Part shown: piece by piece, positions 25,396-35,268 of the stretch
How the letters are laid out: the number at the start of each line of letters is the position of its first letter
How positions within the stretch are numbered: the first letter of the stretch is position 1
Source: Flavobacterium sp. UMI-01
GTDB taxonomy: Bacteria > Bacteroidota > Bacteroidia > Flavobacteriales > Flavobacteriaceae
Length of the DNA: 64,000 nt
Direction: 5' to 3'
Assembly (NCBI RefSeq): GCF_019656315.1
Contig: NZ_BPLU01000007.1
Coordinates: 75,313-139,312 of the forward strand
Notes under the pieces: model-generated
Told to the model about the DNA's origin: nothing
Seen by the model: the letters and a program-made list of their open reading frames with translations, nothing else
Databases searched by the model: none
Translations under genes and position numbers: made by a program

Positions 25396-26148
25396 TTATG
25401 CTTCTTGCTCTTGTTTAATCCAGTCGTAACCTCTTTCTTCAAGTTCGTGAGCCAATGTCGCGTCACCTGATTTTACAATTTTACCATTCATTAAAACATG
25501 TACGTAATCTGGTACGATGTAATCTAACAATCTTTGGTAGTGTGTAATTACAACTACTGCATTTTTATCGCTTTTCAACTTATTTACACCATTTGCCACA
25601 ACACGTAGTGCATCAATATCTAATCCTGAATCTGTTTCATCAAGAATAGCTACTTTAGGTTCCAACATTGCCATTTGGAAAATCTCATTACGTTTTTTCT
25701 CTCCTCCTGAAAAACCTTCATTTAAAGAACGAGAAAGGAATTTGCGGTCAATTTCTAGTAATTCTGATTTCTCACGAATTAATTTCAACATGTCACTTGC
25801 TGGCATTTCTTCTTCTCCCTTGGCTTTACGAGATTCATTAATAGCAGCTCTCATAAAATTAGTTACTGAAACTCCCGGGATTTCTACTGGGTATTGAAAA
25901 GAAAGGAAAACTCCTTTATGTGCTCTTTCCTCAGGTGCTAAATCAGCTAAGTCTTCCCCGTCTAAAAAAACATCTCCTTCAGTTACTTCATAATTTTCAT
26001 TTCCGGCAATTACAGCAGACAATGTACTTTTACCAGCACCATTAGGTCCCATAATTGCATGGATTTCTCCTGCTTTAACCTCAAGGTTAATTCCTTTTAA
26101 TATTTCTTTGTCACCTATTGAGGCGTGTAGATTTTTTATGCTTAACAT
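25396..26148 (-). CDS. sufC: Fe-S cluster assembly ATPase SufC
   Basis: 250 residues, an ABC-type ATPase. Walker A GPNGAGKST (about 36-44), signature FSGGEKKRNE and Walker B VAILDETDSGLDID are all intact. It drives conformational change in the SufBC2D complex. It lies between sufB (62 bp upstream) and sufD. Confidence 0.96.
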   Translation of the reverse strand: MLSIKNLHASIGDKEILKGINLEVKAGEIHAIMGPNGAGKSTLSAVIAGNENYEVTEGDVFLDGEDLADLAPEERAHKGVFLSFQYPVEIPGVSVTNFMRAAINESRKAKGEEEMPASDMLKLIREKSELLEIDRKFLSRSLNEGFSGGEKKRNEIFQMAMLEPKVAILDETDSGLDIDALRVVANGVNKLKSDKNAVVVITHYQRLLDYIVPDYVHVLMNGKIVKSGDATLAHELEERGYDWIKQEQEA

Positions 26149-26210
26149 TTGTTTTATTTTTTAAACCATTAAGGTATTAAGATTCATCAAGTTTTATTTT
26201 GGAAAAGGAA

Positions 26211-27659
26211 TTAACCCACACTTCCTTCAAGCGAAATTTCTAGTAATTTTTGAGCTTCAACAGCAAATTCCATTGGTAACTTATTCAATACATCTTTACT
26301 GAAACCGTTTACGATTAAAGCGATAGCTTTCTCTGTTGGAATTCCACGTTGGTTACAATAGAAAACTTGGTCTTCACCAATTTTACTTGTTGTTGCTTCG
26401 TGTTCTATTTTGGCTGTTGGGTTTTTACTTTCGATATATGGAAAAGTATGCGCTCCACAATTGTTCCCCATTAATAATGAGTCGCATTGAGAGAAGTTAC
26501 GAGCATTTTCGGCTCTTGGACTAATTTGTACTAATCCTCTATAACTGTTTTGTGATTTTCCTGCTGAGATACCTTTAGAAATGATGGTCGATTTGGTGTT
26601 TTTACCCAAGTGAATCATCTTAGTTCCAGTATCGGCTTGTTGGTAATTGTTAGTAACCGCAATTGAATAAAATTCACCAATCGAGTTATCTCCTTTTAAC
26701 ACACAAGACGGATATTTCCATGTAACCGCTGAACCTGTTTCTACTTGAGTCCAAGAAATTTTAGCGTTAGTTTCACACAAACCTCTTTTGGTTACAAAAT
26801 TATAAACCCCACCTTTTCCTTCTTTGTTTCCAGGAAACCAGTTTTGAACGGTTGAATATTTAATTTCGGCATCGTCAAGTGCAATTAATTCGACTACTGC
26901 AGCGTGCAATTGGTTTTCATCACGAGAAGGAGCTGTACAACCTTCAAGGTAAGAGACATAACTTCCTTCATCTGCAATTACTAAGGTTCTTTCGAACTGT
27001 CCTGTTCCTGCTTGGTTGATACGGAAATAAGTTGAAAGTTCCATAGGGCATTTTACGCCTTTTGGAATGTAACAAAAAGACCCATCTGAAAAAACAGCTG
27101 AGTTCAAAGCAGCATAAAAATTATCTCTTTGAGGAACTACTGTTCCAAGGTATTTACGAACTAATTCTGGATGTTCTTTGATGGCTTCAGAGATACTCAT
27201 GAATATTATCCCTTTTTCTCCTAATGTTTTTTGGAAAGTAGTAGCTACTGAAACAGAATCCACTACAATATCCATCGCCACATTATTCATCATTTTTTGC
27301 TCATCTACAGAAATTCCTAACTTTTTATACATTTCCAAAAGTTCAGGATCTACATCATCCAACGTTTTGTTAGGATCTACTTTCTTAGGAGCTGAATAAT
27401 ACGAAATCGCCTGGAAATCAGGTTTTGCATAACGTACATTTGCCCACTCTGGCTCAGTCATTTCTTGCCAAGCTCTAAAGGCTTCGATGCGCCAGTCAGT
27501 CATCCATTCTGGCTCTCCTTTTTTATGAGAAATAGCACGAACAATTTCTTCATTTAACCCCACAGGAAACGTCTCCGAATCCAATTCTGTATAAAAACCG
27601 TATTCGTACTCTTTATTTTCTAATTCGACTTTTAAGTCGTCTTCTGTATATTTGCTCAT
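26211..27659 (-). CDS. sufB: Fe-S cluster assembly protein SufB
   Basis: 482 residues, full length. SufB landmarks are present: [49 protein letters not shown], and [15 protein letters not shown] with the C-terminal cysteine used in cluster assembly. It is the scaffold subunit of SufBC2D. Between it and the upstream iscA-like gene lies a GC-rich CCCCTA/TAGGGG element. Confidence 0.96.
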   Translation of the reverse strand: MSKYTEDDLKVELENKEYEYGFYTELDSETFPVGLNEEIVRAISHKKGEPEWMTDWRIEAFRAWQEMTEPEWANVRYAKPDFQAISYYSAPKKVDPNKTLDDVDPELLEMYKKLGISVDEQKMMNNVAMDIVVDSVSVATTFQKTLGEKGIIFMSISEAIKEHPELVRKYLGTVVPQRDNFYAALNSAVFSDGSFCYIPKGVKCPMELSTYFRINQAGTGQFERTLVIADEGSYVSYLEGCTAPSRDENQLHAAVVELIALDDAEIKYSTVQNWFPGNKEGKGGVYNFVTKRGLCETNAKISWTQVETGSAVTWKYPSCVLKGDNSIGEFYSIAVTNNYQQADTGTKMIHLGKNTKSTIISKGISAGKSQNSYRGLVQISPRAENARNFSQCDSLLMGNNCGAHTFPYIESKNPTAKIEHEATTSKIGEDQVFYCNQRGIPTEKAIALIVNGFSKDVLNKLPMEFAVEAQKLLEISLEGSVG

Positions 27660-27702
27660 ATTGTCCCCCTAGCCCCCGAAGGGAAACTCCTATTAGGGGT
27701 AA
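27660..27702. repeat. GC-rich REP-like palindrome inside suf operon
   Basis: CCCCTA (27666-27671) pairs with TAGGGG (27694-27699) around CCCCCGAAGGG. It stands out against about 30% GC surroundings and resembles the atpA-atpG element at 50605. Non-coding. Confidence 0.55.
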
Positions 27703-27764
27703 ATAGGATTTTAATTAATTATGTTTTTAGTAATGGTATTTTTCCTTATTATAATTGTAAGGAA

Positions 27765-28094
27765 TTATAGCGAAAATGACTCTCCACATCCACAGGTTCT
27801 AGTTGCATTTGGATTATTAAACACAAATCCTTTACCGTTCAAACCTCCTGAAAATTCCAAAATCGTTCCTGCTAAATACAAGAAAGATTTTTTCTCAACA
27901 GCAATAGTAATCTCGTTATCAACAAAAATCTTATCGTCTTCACCTTTATTTTTGTCAAATTTTAAATCATACGACAAGCCCGAACAGCCTCCGCTTTTCA
28001 CCCCTACTCTTACATAGTCTGTTGCAGCGTCAAAGCCATCTTCTTTCATCAAGTCGATGATTTTCTTTTTAGCAGAATCAGAAACCTTTATCAT
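27765..28094 (-). CDS. HesB/IscA-type iron-sulfur carrier
   Basis: 109 residues, an A-type carrier with the three invariant cysteines in GGCSGLSY and the C-terminal CGCGESFSL. It takes newly made clusters from the SufBCD scaffold to target proteins. It is the first gene of the suf series. Whether it is closer to SufA, IscA or ErpA cannot be told by eye. Confidence 0.94.
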   Translation of the reverse strand: MIKVSDSAKKKIIDLMKEDGFDAATDYVRVGVKSGGCSGLSYDLKFDKNKGEDDKIFVDNEITIAVEKKSFLYLAGTILEFSGGLNGKGFVFNNPNATRTCGCGESFSL

Positions 28095-28306
28095 GTGCTT
28101 ATTTTTTAAGAACCAATTAGCAGTATTTCGCCACCAAATTGATATTGTCTAAACTAACTGCAAAGATAGTACATAAAAACGGTAAAGTACAATAGATAAC
28201 ATTTTTATAACTAATCTGTCTATAGAAATTATTTATTCTGTTTTATTTAGTAAATAAAATAGCATATTTTTATACGAAATTTTTTAATCAAAAACGGAAA
28301 CTATTT

Positions 28307-29266
28307 ATGGAAAACTATCTAGACAAAAAGCAAAACTACCAGCTTGATTTCAATGGAAAAGGATGTGACTTCTTTGGAATCGTAATTGTAAATTGGTTAT
28401 TAACCATTATCACTTTGGGAATTTATTATCCTTGGGCAAAAGCCAAACAACTTCGATTTATTTATAGCGCAACTTCACTAAATGGAGATTCATTTTCATT
28501 TCATGGTACTGGAAAAGAGATGTTTAAAGGTTTTATTAAAGCGATTGCAATTTTTGGAACGCTGTACGGTTTACTGTTTTTGTTTATAAAACTACAAATG
28601 CCTTTTGTGGGAGCAATTCTTTTTTACTTGGGATTTTTAGCTATTCTCCCTATTGCTATTCACGGTTCGTATCGCTATAGAATGTCTCGTACTTCATGGA
28701 GAGGAATTCGTTTTGGCTATAGAGGAGACCGAACAGAGTTTGTTAAATTGTTTTTAAAATGGCTAGGATTAACCATTATCACATTAGGCATTTACGGCTC
28801 TTGGATGGCCATCAATATGCGTAGTTATTTATTAGGAAATGTACGTTTTGGGGATGCTGAATTTGACTATGACGGTGATGGAAGTGATTATTTTATGTTG
28901 AATCTTAAAGGCTATATTTTAAGCATTTTTACCTTGGGAATATACCTATTTTGGTGGCAAAAAGAGTTATTCGAATATTATGTGAATAACTTAAGTGTGA
29001 CTAAAGAAAATGAGAAAATAGAATTCACCTCAACCGCAACTGGGGGTAATTTTTTTAGTTTAGCAATGGTAAATATTTTGATTTTGATTTTCACTTTAGG
29101 ATTGGGCTATGCTTGGGTAGCCATGCGTACAATGAAATTTATATTTGAACATGTGGAACTCGAAGGAGACCTTGACTTAAACGCATTAGCACAAACAGAA
29201 GAAAATTACAAAGATGCTACTGGTGAAGATTTAAGCGATTTCTTAAACTTAGATGCCGTAATGTAA
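28307..29266 (+). CDS. YjgN/DUF898 family membrane protein
   Basis: 319 residues. Four copies of a roughly 70-residue membrane repeat are seen, each with the mark TLGIY (or TLGLG) followed by W: TIITLGIYYPWAKAKQLRF, TIITLGIYGSW, SIFTLGIYLFWWQ and LIFTLGLGYAWVAMRTMKF. This is the DUF898 pattern. Function unknown. The next gene, an M48 metallopeptidase, starts 5 bp after the stop; the two are probably an operon and may act together, for example as a membrane factor and its protease. Confidence 0.87.
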   Translation: MENYLDKKQNYQLDFNGKGCDFFGIVIVNWLLTIITLGIYYPWAKAKQLRFIYSATSLNGDSFSFHGTGKEMFKGFIKAIAIFGTLYGLLFLFIKLQMPFVGAILFYLGFLAILPIAIHGSYRYRMSRTSWRGIRFGYRGDRTEFVKLFLKWLGLTIITLGIYGSWMAINMRSYLLGNVRFGDAEFDYDGDGSDYFMLNLKGYILSIFTLGIYLFWWQKELFEYYVNNLSVTKENEKIEFTSTATGGNFFSLAMVNILILIFTLGLGYAWVAMRTMKFIFEHVELEGDLDLNALAQTEENYKDATGEDLSDFLNLDAVM

Positions 29267-29271
29267 GTACT

Positions 29272-30339
29272 ATGAAAAACAAAACAACCGCTGTTTTTTA
29301 CGACGGAAATTCTTCGACACCTCACACTATTGAGGTGTCGATTGATATTTATAGAGAGACCATTATACTAGAATTAGCCCATGATGAAAGACAAATTTGG
29401 AAAATATCTAACATTGATTTTGACAAAAGAAACACTGGTTTGCATCTTGAGCACGGCACTGAAGTAATACAGCACCTTAAAATTGAAGATGCTGATTTTA
29501 TAGAAACCATTCAAAATTTCAGAAAAGAAAAAGGTCATATCGGTTGGTACCAAAGGCTACTCGATTTAGGAATCAAAACACACCTTAGTATTGCGATTGG
29601 CATTTTGGTCATTATTGGACTTTGTTACATCTATGTTATTCCTTGGGTTGGCGAAAAAGCAGCAACTTTAATTCCTGAAGAATACGACAATCAATTAGGA
29701 AGTTCCGCATGGTTAGAAAACGATTATTTTGTAACGATTGATTCTTCTAAAACCAAAACATTAAATGCATTTGCTCAGGAATTAAATCTAAAAAACACTA
29801 AAAAATTAAAATTTACAGTTGTTCAATCAGATGAAATCAATGCTTTTGCAATGCCTGATGGAAACATCGTTGTATTTACAGGTATTATTAACGAAATGAA
29901 AAATTATGACGAACTCGTAGGCTTGCTGGGTCACGAAGCATCACATGTAAACAACCGCCATTCGATGAAAATGTTATGTAGAAGTTTGTCTGGATATTTA
30001 TTTGTCTCCCTTATCTTAGGTGATGTCAATGGAGTAATGGCAATTATAGGCGACAATGTCAATAACCTACAATCGCTTTCCTTTTCACGAGAATTTGAAC
30101 ATCAAGCTGATACTGATGGTTACCAAATTTTAAAAACAAACAAAGTAAACCCTAAAGGCATGTCAAATCTTTTTCAGCGATTGCAAAAAAATAATTCTAT
30201 TAACATTCCTGAATTTTTGAGTTCGCATCCTGTAACGGAAAACCGTATCGCTTCAATTGAAAAACACATAAAAAATGAAAAATACCCGTATGAGAACAAT
30301 CCTCAATTAAAGAGTTTGTTTATAGAGTTGAAAAAGTAG
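29272..30339 (+). CDS. M48 family zinc metallopeptidase, membrane-anchored
   Basis: 355 residues. An N-terminal cytoplasmic region of about 100 residues is followed by one membrane helix (about 105-128) and an M48 peptidase domain with the zinc motif H221EASH225 and a downstream FEHQADTDGY that supplies the third ligand. It resembles BepA/Oma1-type proteases of protein quality control, though no TPR domain is present. It is paired with the DUF898 gene, 5 bp upstream. Ends with no clear terminator. Confidence 0.9.
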   Translation: MKNKTTAVFYDGNSSTPHTIEVSIDIYRETIILELAHDERQIWKISNIDFDKRNTGLHLEHGTEVIQHLKIEDADFIETIQNFRKEKGHIGWYQRLLDLGIKTHLSIAIGILVIIGLCYIYVIPWVGEKAATLIPEEYDNQLGSSAWLENDYFVTIDSSKTKTLNAFAQELNLKNTKKLKFTVVQSDEINAFAMPDGNIVVFTGIINEMKNYDELVGLLGHEASHVNNRHSMKMLCRSLSGYLFVSLILGDVNGVMAIIGDNVNNLQSLSFSREFEHQADTDGYQILKTNKVNPKGMSNLFQRLQKNNSINIPEFLSSHPVTENRIASIEKHIKNEKYPYENNPQLKSLFIELKK

Positions 30340-30432
30340 AAATAGAAATACATATTTATTATTCTCAGATAGTTTGTCAGTCCATAGCAGTCTCACACAA
30401 ATGACTTACAATAGTTTTTTTACTAGATTACG

Positions 30433-30513
30433 CATTGGAACACGGATGAAACGGATTAATACAGATTTTTTTAATAGTTTTAATAACATGAAATCTGCGG
30501 AAATCTGATTAAG
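30433..30513. repeat. Dispersed CACGGATT/CAGATT repeat
   Basis: CACGGATGAAACGGATTAATACAG fragments and AAATCTGCGGAAATCTG lie in the 266-bp gap before the MBL gene. A member of the same degenerate family as 13378, 14558 and 18162. Confidence 0.45.
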
Positions 30514-30605
30514 CTACTTGACAACAGACAGGTCAGCGTTTAAAAAATTAATAAAATCCTAATGCGGATTTTGGGTTTAACTAATCCTTAAAATTATTTA
30601 ACACA

Positions 30606-31466
30606 ATGAAACTATACCCCATAGAAACTGGAAATTTTAAGCTCGATGGTGGCGCTATGTTTGGAGTCGTTCCCAAAACCATTTGGAACAAAACCAATCC
30701 CGCTGATGCTAACAACCAAATTGATATGGCCGCAAGATGCTTGCTCATTGAAGACGAAAACCGGTTGATTTTGATTGACACTGGAATGGGCAATAAACAA
30801 TCCGAAAAGTTTTTTGGATATTATTCACTTTGGGGTTCTCATTCCATAGACACTTCGTTAGCCAAATACGGTTTTCATCGCGATGACATCACCGATGTTT
30901 TCTTAACACATTTGCATTTTGATCATTGTGGTGGATGTGTCAATTGGAACAAGGCCAAAACAGGTTATGAACCTGCTTTCAAAAATGCCAAATTTTGGAC
31001 CAATGAAAACCATTGGCAATGGGCAACGGAGCCTAATCCTAGAGAGAAAGCCTCTTTTCTTTCCGAAAATATTTTACCTATGCAAGAAAGTGGACAATTG
31101 CATTTTATTCCAAAACCAAAATCGGATTTTGAAATTTCAAAAGAGCTAGGATTTGGGATTTTATACGTTGATGGTCATACTGAAAAACAAATGATTCCCC
31201 ATATTCAATACCAAGATAAAACCATTGTTTTTTGTGCTGATTTACTGCCTACAGCAGGACATATCCCTATCCCGTATGTAATGGGTTATGATACGCGTCC
31301 GTTATTGACCATGCCTGAAAAAACACAATTTCTAAGTGCCGCCGCCGACAATAACTACTATTTGTTCTTGGAACACGATGCACATAACCAAATCATCACC
31401 GTTCAACATACCGAAAAAGGGGTTCGTTTAAACCAAGTATTTTCATGTGATGAAATCCTAAGATAG
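30606..31466 (+). CDS. MBL-fold metallo-hydrolase
   Basis: 286 residues. The metal motif is H102LHFDH107 (THLHFDHCGG), with later ligand sites at DGHT and in LEHDAH. Close in layout to the lactonase/AttM-like and 'MBL fold hydrolase' groups rather than true beta-lactamases; no signal peptide is seen, so it is cytoplasmic. Substrate unknown. It is followed 70 bp later by a secreted protease gene, probably under its own promoter. Confidence 0.87.
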   Translation: MKLYPIETGNFKLDGGAMFGVVPKTIWNKTNPADANNQIDMAARCLLIEDENRLILIDTGMGNKQSEKFFGYYSLWGSHSIDTSLAKYGFHRDDITDVFLTHLHFDHCGGCVNWNKAKTGYEPAFKNAKFWTNENHWQWATEPNPREKASFLSENILPMQESGQLHFIPKPKSDFEISKELGFGILYVDGHTEKQMIPHIQYQDKTIVFCADLLPTAGHIPIPYVMGYDTRPLLTMPEKTQFLSAAADNNYYLFLEHDAHNQIITVQHTEKGVRLNQVFSCDEILR

Positions 31467-31536
31467 TGTTAACCCAGCCTTTCATTTAAAAAAAAGCTGT
31501 ATTTTCGAAAACAATTTTAATTTTAATTCCAATGCT

Positions 31537-33159
31537 ATGAATAGCTTAAAACCTCTTTTCATTTCTGCTTTTTCTGTTGTCATCCTTGCGGGTTGTGGTA
31601 CTCAAAAACAAGCATTTAATTTCAGCAAATTTACGCCCATAACTGCACCTGTTAATGTCACCAAAAAATCGACTTTAAAAGACTCAGAGTTAAAACGATG
31701 GAGCCACCTTGACATTCAAAAAGACACCGTTCCTGGCATGAGTGTGGATAGAACCTATAACGAATTATTAAAAAACAAAGTAGGCACCAAAGTCATTGTA
31801 GGCGTTATTGATTCCGGAGTTGATATCGAACATGAAGATTTGAAAACAGTTATTTGGAACAACTCAAAAGAGATCGCGGGTAACGGAATTGATGATGACA
31901 AAAATGGATACACGGATGATGTACATGGATGGAATTTTCTTGGGGATATCATCAAAGAACACCTAGAATATGAAAGAATTGTAAACAATAAATCCCTAGT
32001 GGACGAAAAAACTTATCAAGAAGCCAAAGCGGAAAATGACAAAACAATTGCGGAGGCTACAATGAATAAATCAAGATACGATGAAATGCTAAGCGCATTA
32101 ATTTCGGCTAACGAAACTGTGGCAAAAGCATTAAATAAAGACGTTTATACCTTAGAAGAGGTTAAAACTATAGAAACCAAAGACGAAAGTCTATCTAAAG
32201 CAAAAAATACTATTCAAAAGATGTTCTCATTTGGAATGTCAATTCCTAATTTGAAATCAGCATTGGAAAGTGAAATTGAAAAAGCCAATGAAACCCTCGA
32301 AGGTGTTACAAACTTTCAAAACTACCGTAAGGTTTTGGGCGATAATCCTAATGACATTACAGATACCAAATACGGTAATGCAAATGTAATGGGACCTGAC
32401 AAAAAAGAAACCTTGCACGGCACACACGTGGCAGGAATCATAGGTCAAATACGCAGCAACAAATTAGGCGGAGACGGAATTGCTAATAATGTTGCCATCA
32501 TGGCCATTCGTGCCGTTCCTGATGGAGATGAGTACGACAAAGACATAGCCTTGGCTATTCGTTATGCCGTGGACAATGGCGCCAAAGTAATCAACTGTAG
32601 TTTTGGAAAAGGATATTCTCCTCAAAAACATTGGGTATTTGACGCTATAAAATATGCCGCACAAAAAGACGTTTTGATTGTTCATGCTGCTGGAAATTCT
32701 TCAAAAAACATCGATTTCTTTGACAACTTCCCTAATGATTCTGAGGATAAAAAAACTGAAATAGCAGATAATGTACTTACTGTAGGTGCTTTGAACTTTG
32801 AATATGGAAAAAATATAGTCGCTAAATTTTCAAATATTGGAAAATCAAATGTGGACATCTTTGCTCCAGGTGTTCAAATCTATGCCAGTATCCCTGAAAA
32901 CAATTATAAATATTTACAAGGAACCTCAATGGCTTCTCCTAATGCCGCAGGTGTAGCAGCATTAATTCGTTCCTATTTTCCTAAATTGACTGCTTCACAA
33001 GTTAAACAAATCATTATGAATTCAGGAGTAGCAATTGACACTAACGTTATTGTGGGTGGGAACCCTAAAGACATTCGCCCATTTTCGGATTTATCAAAAA
33101 CTGGAAAAATGGTAAATGCCTACAATGCCTTTTTGATGGCAAACAAAATGGCGAAATAG
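31537..33159 (+). CDS. S8 family (subtilisin-like) protease, lipoprotein
   Basis: 540 residues. Lipoprotein signal ILAGC with modified Cys20. The catalytic triad is complete: D92 (VIDSGVD), H294 (HGTHVAG) and S464 (GTSMASP). An insert of about 150 residues, rich in Lys/Glu and probably helical, separates the Asp and His parts (about 125-285), which is unusual for small subtilases but seen in Bacteroidota forms. Probably anchored to a membrane and facing the periplasm or outside. A long-range hairpin follows the gene. Confidence 0.92.
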   Translation: MNSLKPLFISAFSVVILAGCGTQKQAFNFSKFTPITAPVNVTKKSTLKDSELKRWSHLDIQKDTVPGMSVDRTYNELLKNKVGTKVIVGVIDSGVDIEHEDLKTVIWNNSKEIAGNGIDDDKNGYTDDVHGWNFLGDIIKEHLEYERIVNNKSLVDEKTYQEAKAENDKTIAEATMNKSRYDEMLSALISANETVAKALNKDVYTLEEVKTIETKDESLSKAKNTIQKMFSFGMSIPNLKSALESEIEKANETLEGVTNFQNYRKVLGDNPNDITDTKYGNANVMGPDKKETLHGTHVAGIIGQIRSNKLGGDGIANNVAIMAIRAVPDGDEYDKDIALAIRYAVDNGAKVINCSFGKGYSPQKHWVFDAIKYAAQKDVLIVHAAGNSSKNIDFFDNFPNDSEDKKTEIADNVLTVGALNFEYGKNIVAKFSNIGKSNVDIFAPGVQIYASIPENNYKYLQGTSMASPNAAGVAALIRSYFPKLTASQVKQIIMNSGVAIDTNVIVGGNPKDIRPFSDLSKTGKMVNAYNAFLMANKMAK

Positions 33160-33177
33160 TACCCGAAAATATTCACT

Positions 33178-33299
33178 AAAAGGGTGTCTGAAAAGGGCAA
33201 AAGTTATTCTTTTACATAGTATAAATAGCATTATCAATCATGAGATTTATACCATTGTTCAATGAGGATGACAAATAACTTTTTAGACATCCTTTTTTA
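33178..33299 (+). terminator. Long-loop hairpin between S8 and M1 peptidase genes
   Basis: AAAAGGGTGTCTGAAAAG (from 33178) pairs imperfectly with CTTTTTAGACATCC (about 33279-33292) across an internal segment of about 70 nt; a T-run follows. It ends a few bases before the M1 gene, so it may also affect that gene's leader. Confidence 0.5.
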
Positions 33300-33313
33300 T
33301 TTTTTTTAAAACT

Positions 33314-35188
33314 ATGACAAGAAAAATACACTTTTTGATGATGACACTTTTGTGTTGGACCCATTTTTTGGCACAAAATCATTCCTATTGGCAACAAAAA
33401 GCCCACTATAAAATGACCGTTTATATGGATGTCGAAAAATTTCGATACCAAGGAAGTCAAGAATTAATTTATACAAACAACTCACCTGATACACTCAAAA
33501 AAGTGTATTATCATCTGTACAACAATGCCTTTCAACCTGGTAGTGAAATGGATGCCCGACTGCAAACCATTAAAGACCCTGACGCTCGAATGATTCGAAA
33601 AGTCAAAGAAAATGGTACTGAGAGGAAGGAAAGTCGAATTCAAAAATTAACTCCAGATGAAATAGGATACCTCAACATTTCCAATTTCAAACAAGACGGA
33701 ATGCAAACCACCACTAAAACTACTGGAACAATTTTGGAGGTTTTTTTGGAAAAGCCAATTCTTCCTCACACTTCCACCTCGTTTACTTTAAATTTTGAAG
33801 GTCAAGTACCTGTACAAATACGTCGTTCAGGTCGTAATAATGCCGAAGGTGTCGCTTTATCCATGTCGCAATGGTATCCTAAAATAGCCGAATTCGATTT
33901 TGAAGGCTGGCATGCCGATCCTTATATTGCGCGTGAATTTCACGGTGTTTGGAGTGATTTTGATGTAAAAATTACTCTTGACAAAAATTACACCATAGGA
34001 GGAACAGGCTATTTGCAAAATCCTAACGATATAGGTCATGGGTATCAAGAGGCTGGAACTAGTGTTTCATATCCTAAAAAAACCAAAACACTTACTTGGC
34101 ATTTTATAGCTCCCATGGTGCATGATTTTACTTGGGCTGCTGACCCTAATTTTGCTCATGATGTAGTGAAAGGACCTAATGATGTTGATTTGCATTTTAT
34201 TTACAAAAATGAATCCGAAACTGCTGAAAAATGGAAAAAATTACAGCCCATGATGGTCAAAGTAATGGAATTGTACAATCAAAAAATAGGACCTTACCCT
34301 TATAAACAATACTCATTCATTCAAGGGGGTGATGGCGGAATGGAATACGCTATGTGCACTTTAATTTTAGGAAATGGTACATTAGAAGGGATTTTTGGAA
34401 CTGCAACACACGAATTAGGACATGCTTGGTTCCAACACCTATTGGCTTCCAATGAATCCAAACATCCCTGGATGGATGAAGGATTTACCACTTATATTGA
34501 AGACTGGGTTCTGAATGAATTAACCCAAAAAAAACAATCCAATCCATTTGAAGGGAATTACAAAGCTTATTACTTTTTGGTTAACTCAGGCAAAGAGCAA
34601 CCGCTAACTACCCATAGTGACCGTTACGACGAAAACAGGTCATATAGCATTGCTTCCTATGTCAAAGGAAGTATATTCTTGTCCCAACTAGGTTATTTGA
34701 TAGGAGAAAAAAATCTAGACCAGACACTCAAAAGATTTTATAATGAATTTAAATTCAAACATCCTACTCCCAATGACATCAAAAGAACCGCTGAAAGAGT
34801 ATCTGGTGCCGAACTAGATTGGTATTTGACCGACTGGACACAAACCACTAACACCATTGATTATGGTATCAAAGCAGTTCTTGAAAACGAAAATACTACA
34901 ACCGTACAACTTGAGCGCATTGGAAGGACCCCTATGCCAATTGATATTTTAATCGAATACACCGATGGCTCAAAAGAGAGTTACTATATTCCGTTGCGCA
35001 TGATGTACTTTGAGAAAGAAAACCCAACTCCCGAAATCAAAAGGACGGTCTTAAAAGACTGGTCTTGGGCTGAATCTAAATATGTTTTTTCAATTCCAAA
35101 AACGAAAGCTGCGATTAAAAGAATCACTATCGACCCTAGTGGCTTAATGGCTGATGTGAAGCAGGAAAATAATATTTACAAGAACTAA
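33314..35188 (+). CDS. M1 family metallopeptidase (aminopeptidase-like)
   Basis: 624 residues with a signal peptide (to about FLAQ). The zinc site is H366ELGH370 with E389 in WMDEGF as third ligand, the M1 (gluzincin) spacing of HExxH-x18-E. GGMEYAMCTL corresponds to the exopeptidase GAMEN motif and is altered (GGMEY). Probably a periplasmic or secreted peptidase that trims peptides. It ends at a shared bidirectional terminator. Confidence 0.92.
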   Translation: MTRKIHFLMMTLLCWTHFLAQNHSYWQQKAHYKMTVYMDVEKFRYQGSQELIYTNNSPDTLKKVYYHLYNNAFQPGSEMDARLQTIKDPDARMIRKVKENGTERKESRIQKLTPDEIGYLNISNFKQDGMQTTTKTTGTILEVFLEKPILPHTSTSFTLNFEGQVPVQIRRSGRNNAEGVALSMSQWYPKIAEFDFEGWHADPYIAREFHGVWSDFDVKITLDKNYTIGGTGYLQNPNDIGHGYQEAGTSVSYPKKTKTLTWHFIAPMVHDFTWAADPNFAHDVVKGPNDVDLHFIYKNESETAEKWKKLQPMMVKVMELYNQKIGPYPYKQYSFIQGGDGGMEYAMCTLILGNGTLEGIFGTATHELGHAWFQHLLASNESKHPWMDEGFTTYIEDWVLNELTQKKQSNPFEGNYKAYYFLVNSGKEQPLTTHSDRYDENRSYSIASYVKGSIFLSQLGYLIGEKNLDQTLKRFYNEFKFKHPTPNDIKRTAERVSGAELDWYLTDWTQTTNTIDYGIKAVLENENTTTVQLERIGRTPMPIDILIEYTDGSKESYYIPLRMMYFEKENPTPEIKRTVLKDWSWAESKYVFSIPKTKAAIKRITIDPSGLMADVKQENNIYKN

Positions 35189-35226
35189 AAAAAGCCCCAT
35201 CAGAAATCATTCTAATGGGGCTTTTG
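35189..35226. terminator. Bidirectional terminator between convergent genes
   Basis: AGCCCCAT/ATGGGGCT stem (35193-35200 with 35215-35222), T-run on both strands. Confidence 0.87.
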
Positions 35227-35268
35227 CTGTTATTAGCACTAAATTTGAATTCTTATGACAATCTAAAT

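Noticed and set aside
23996..27765. Complete suf operon with SufS/SufE
   Set aside because: Only the IscA-like gene and sufB, sufC, sufD are present; the next gene after sufD is an unrelated convergent antiporter.
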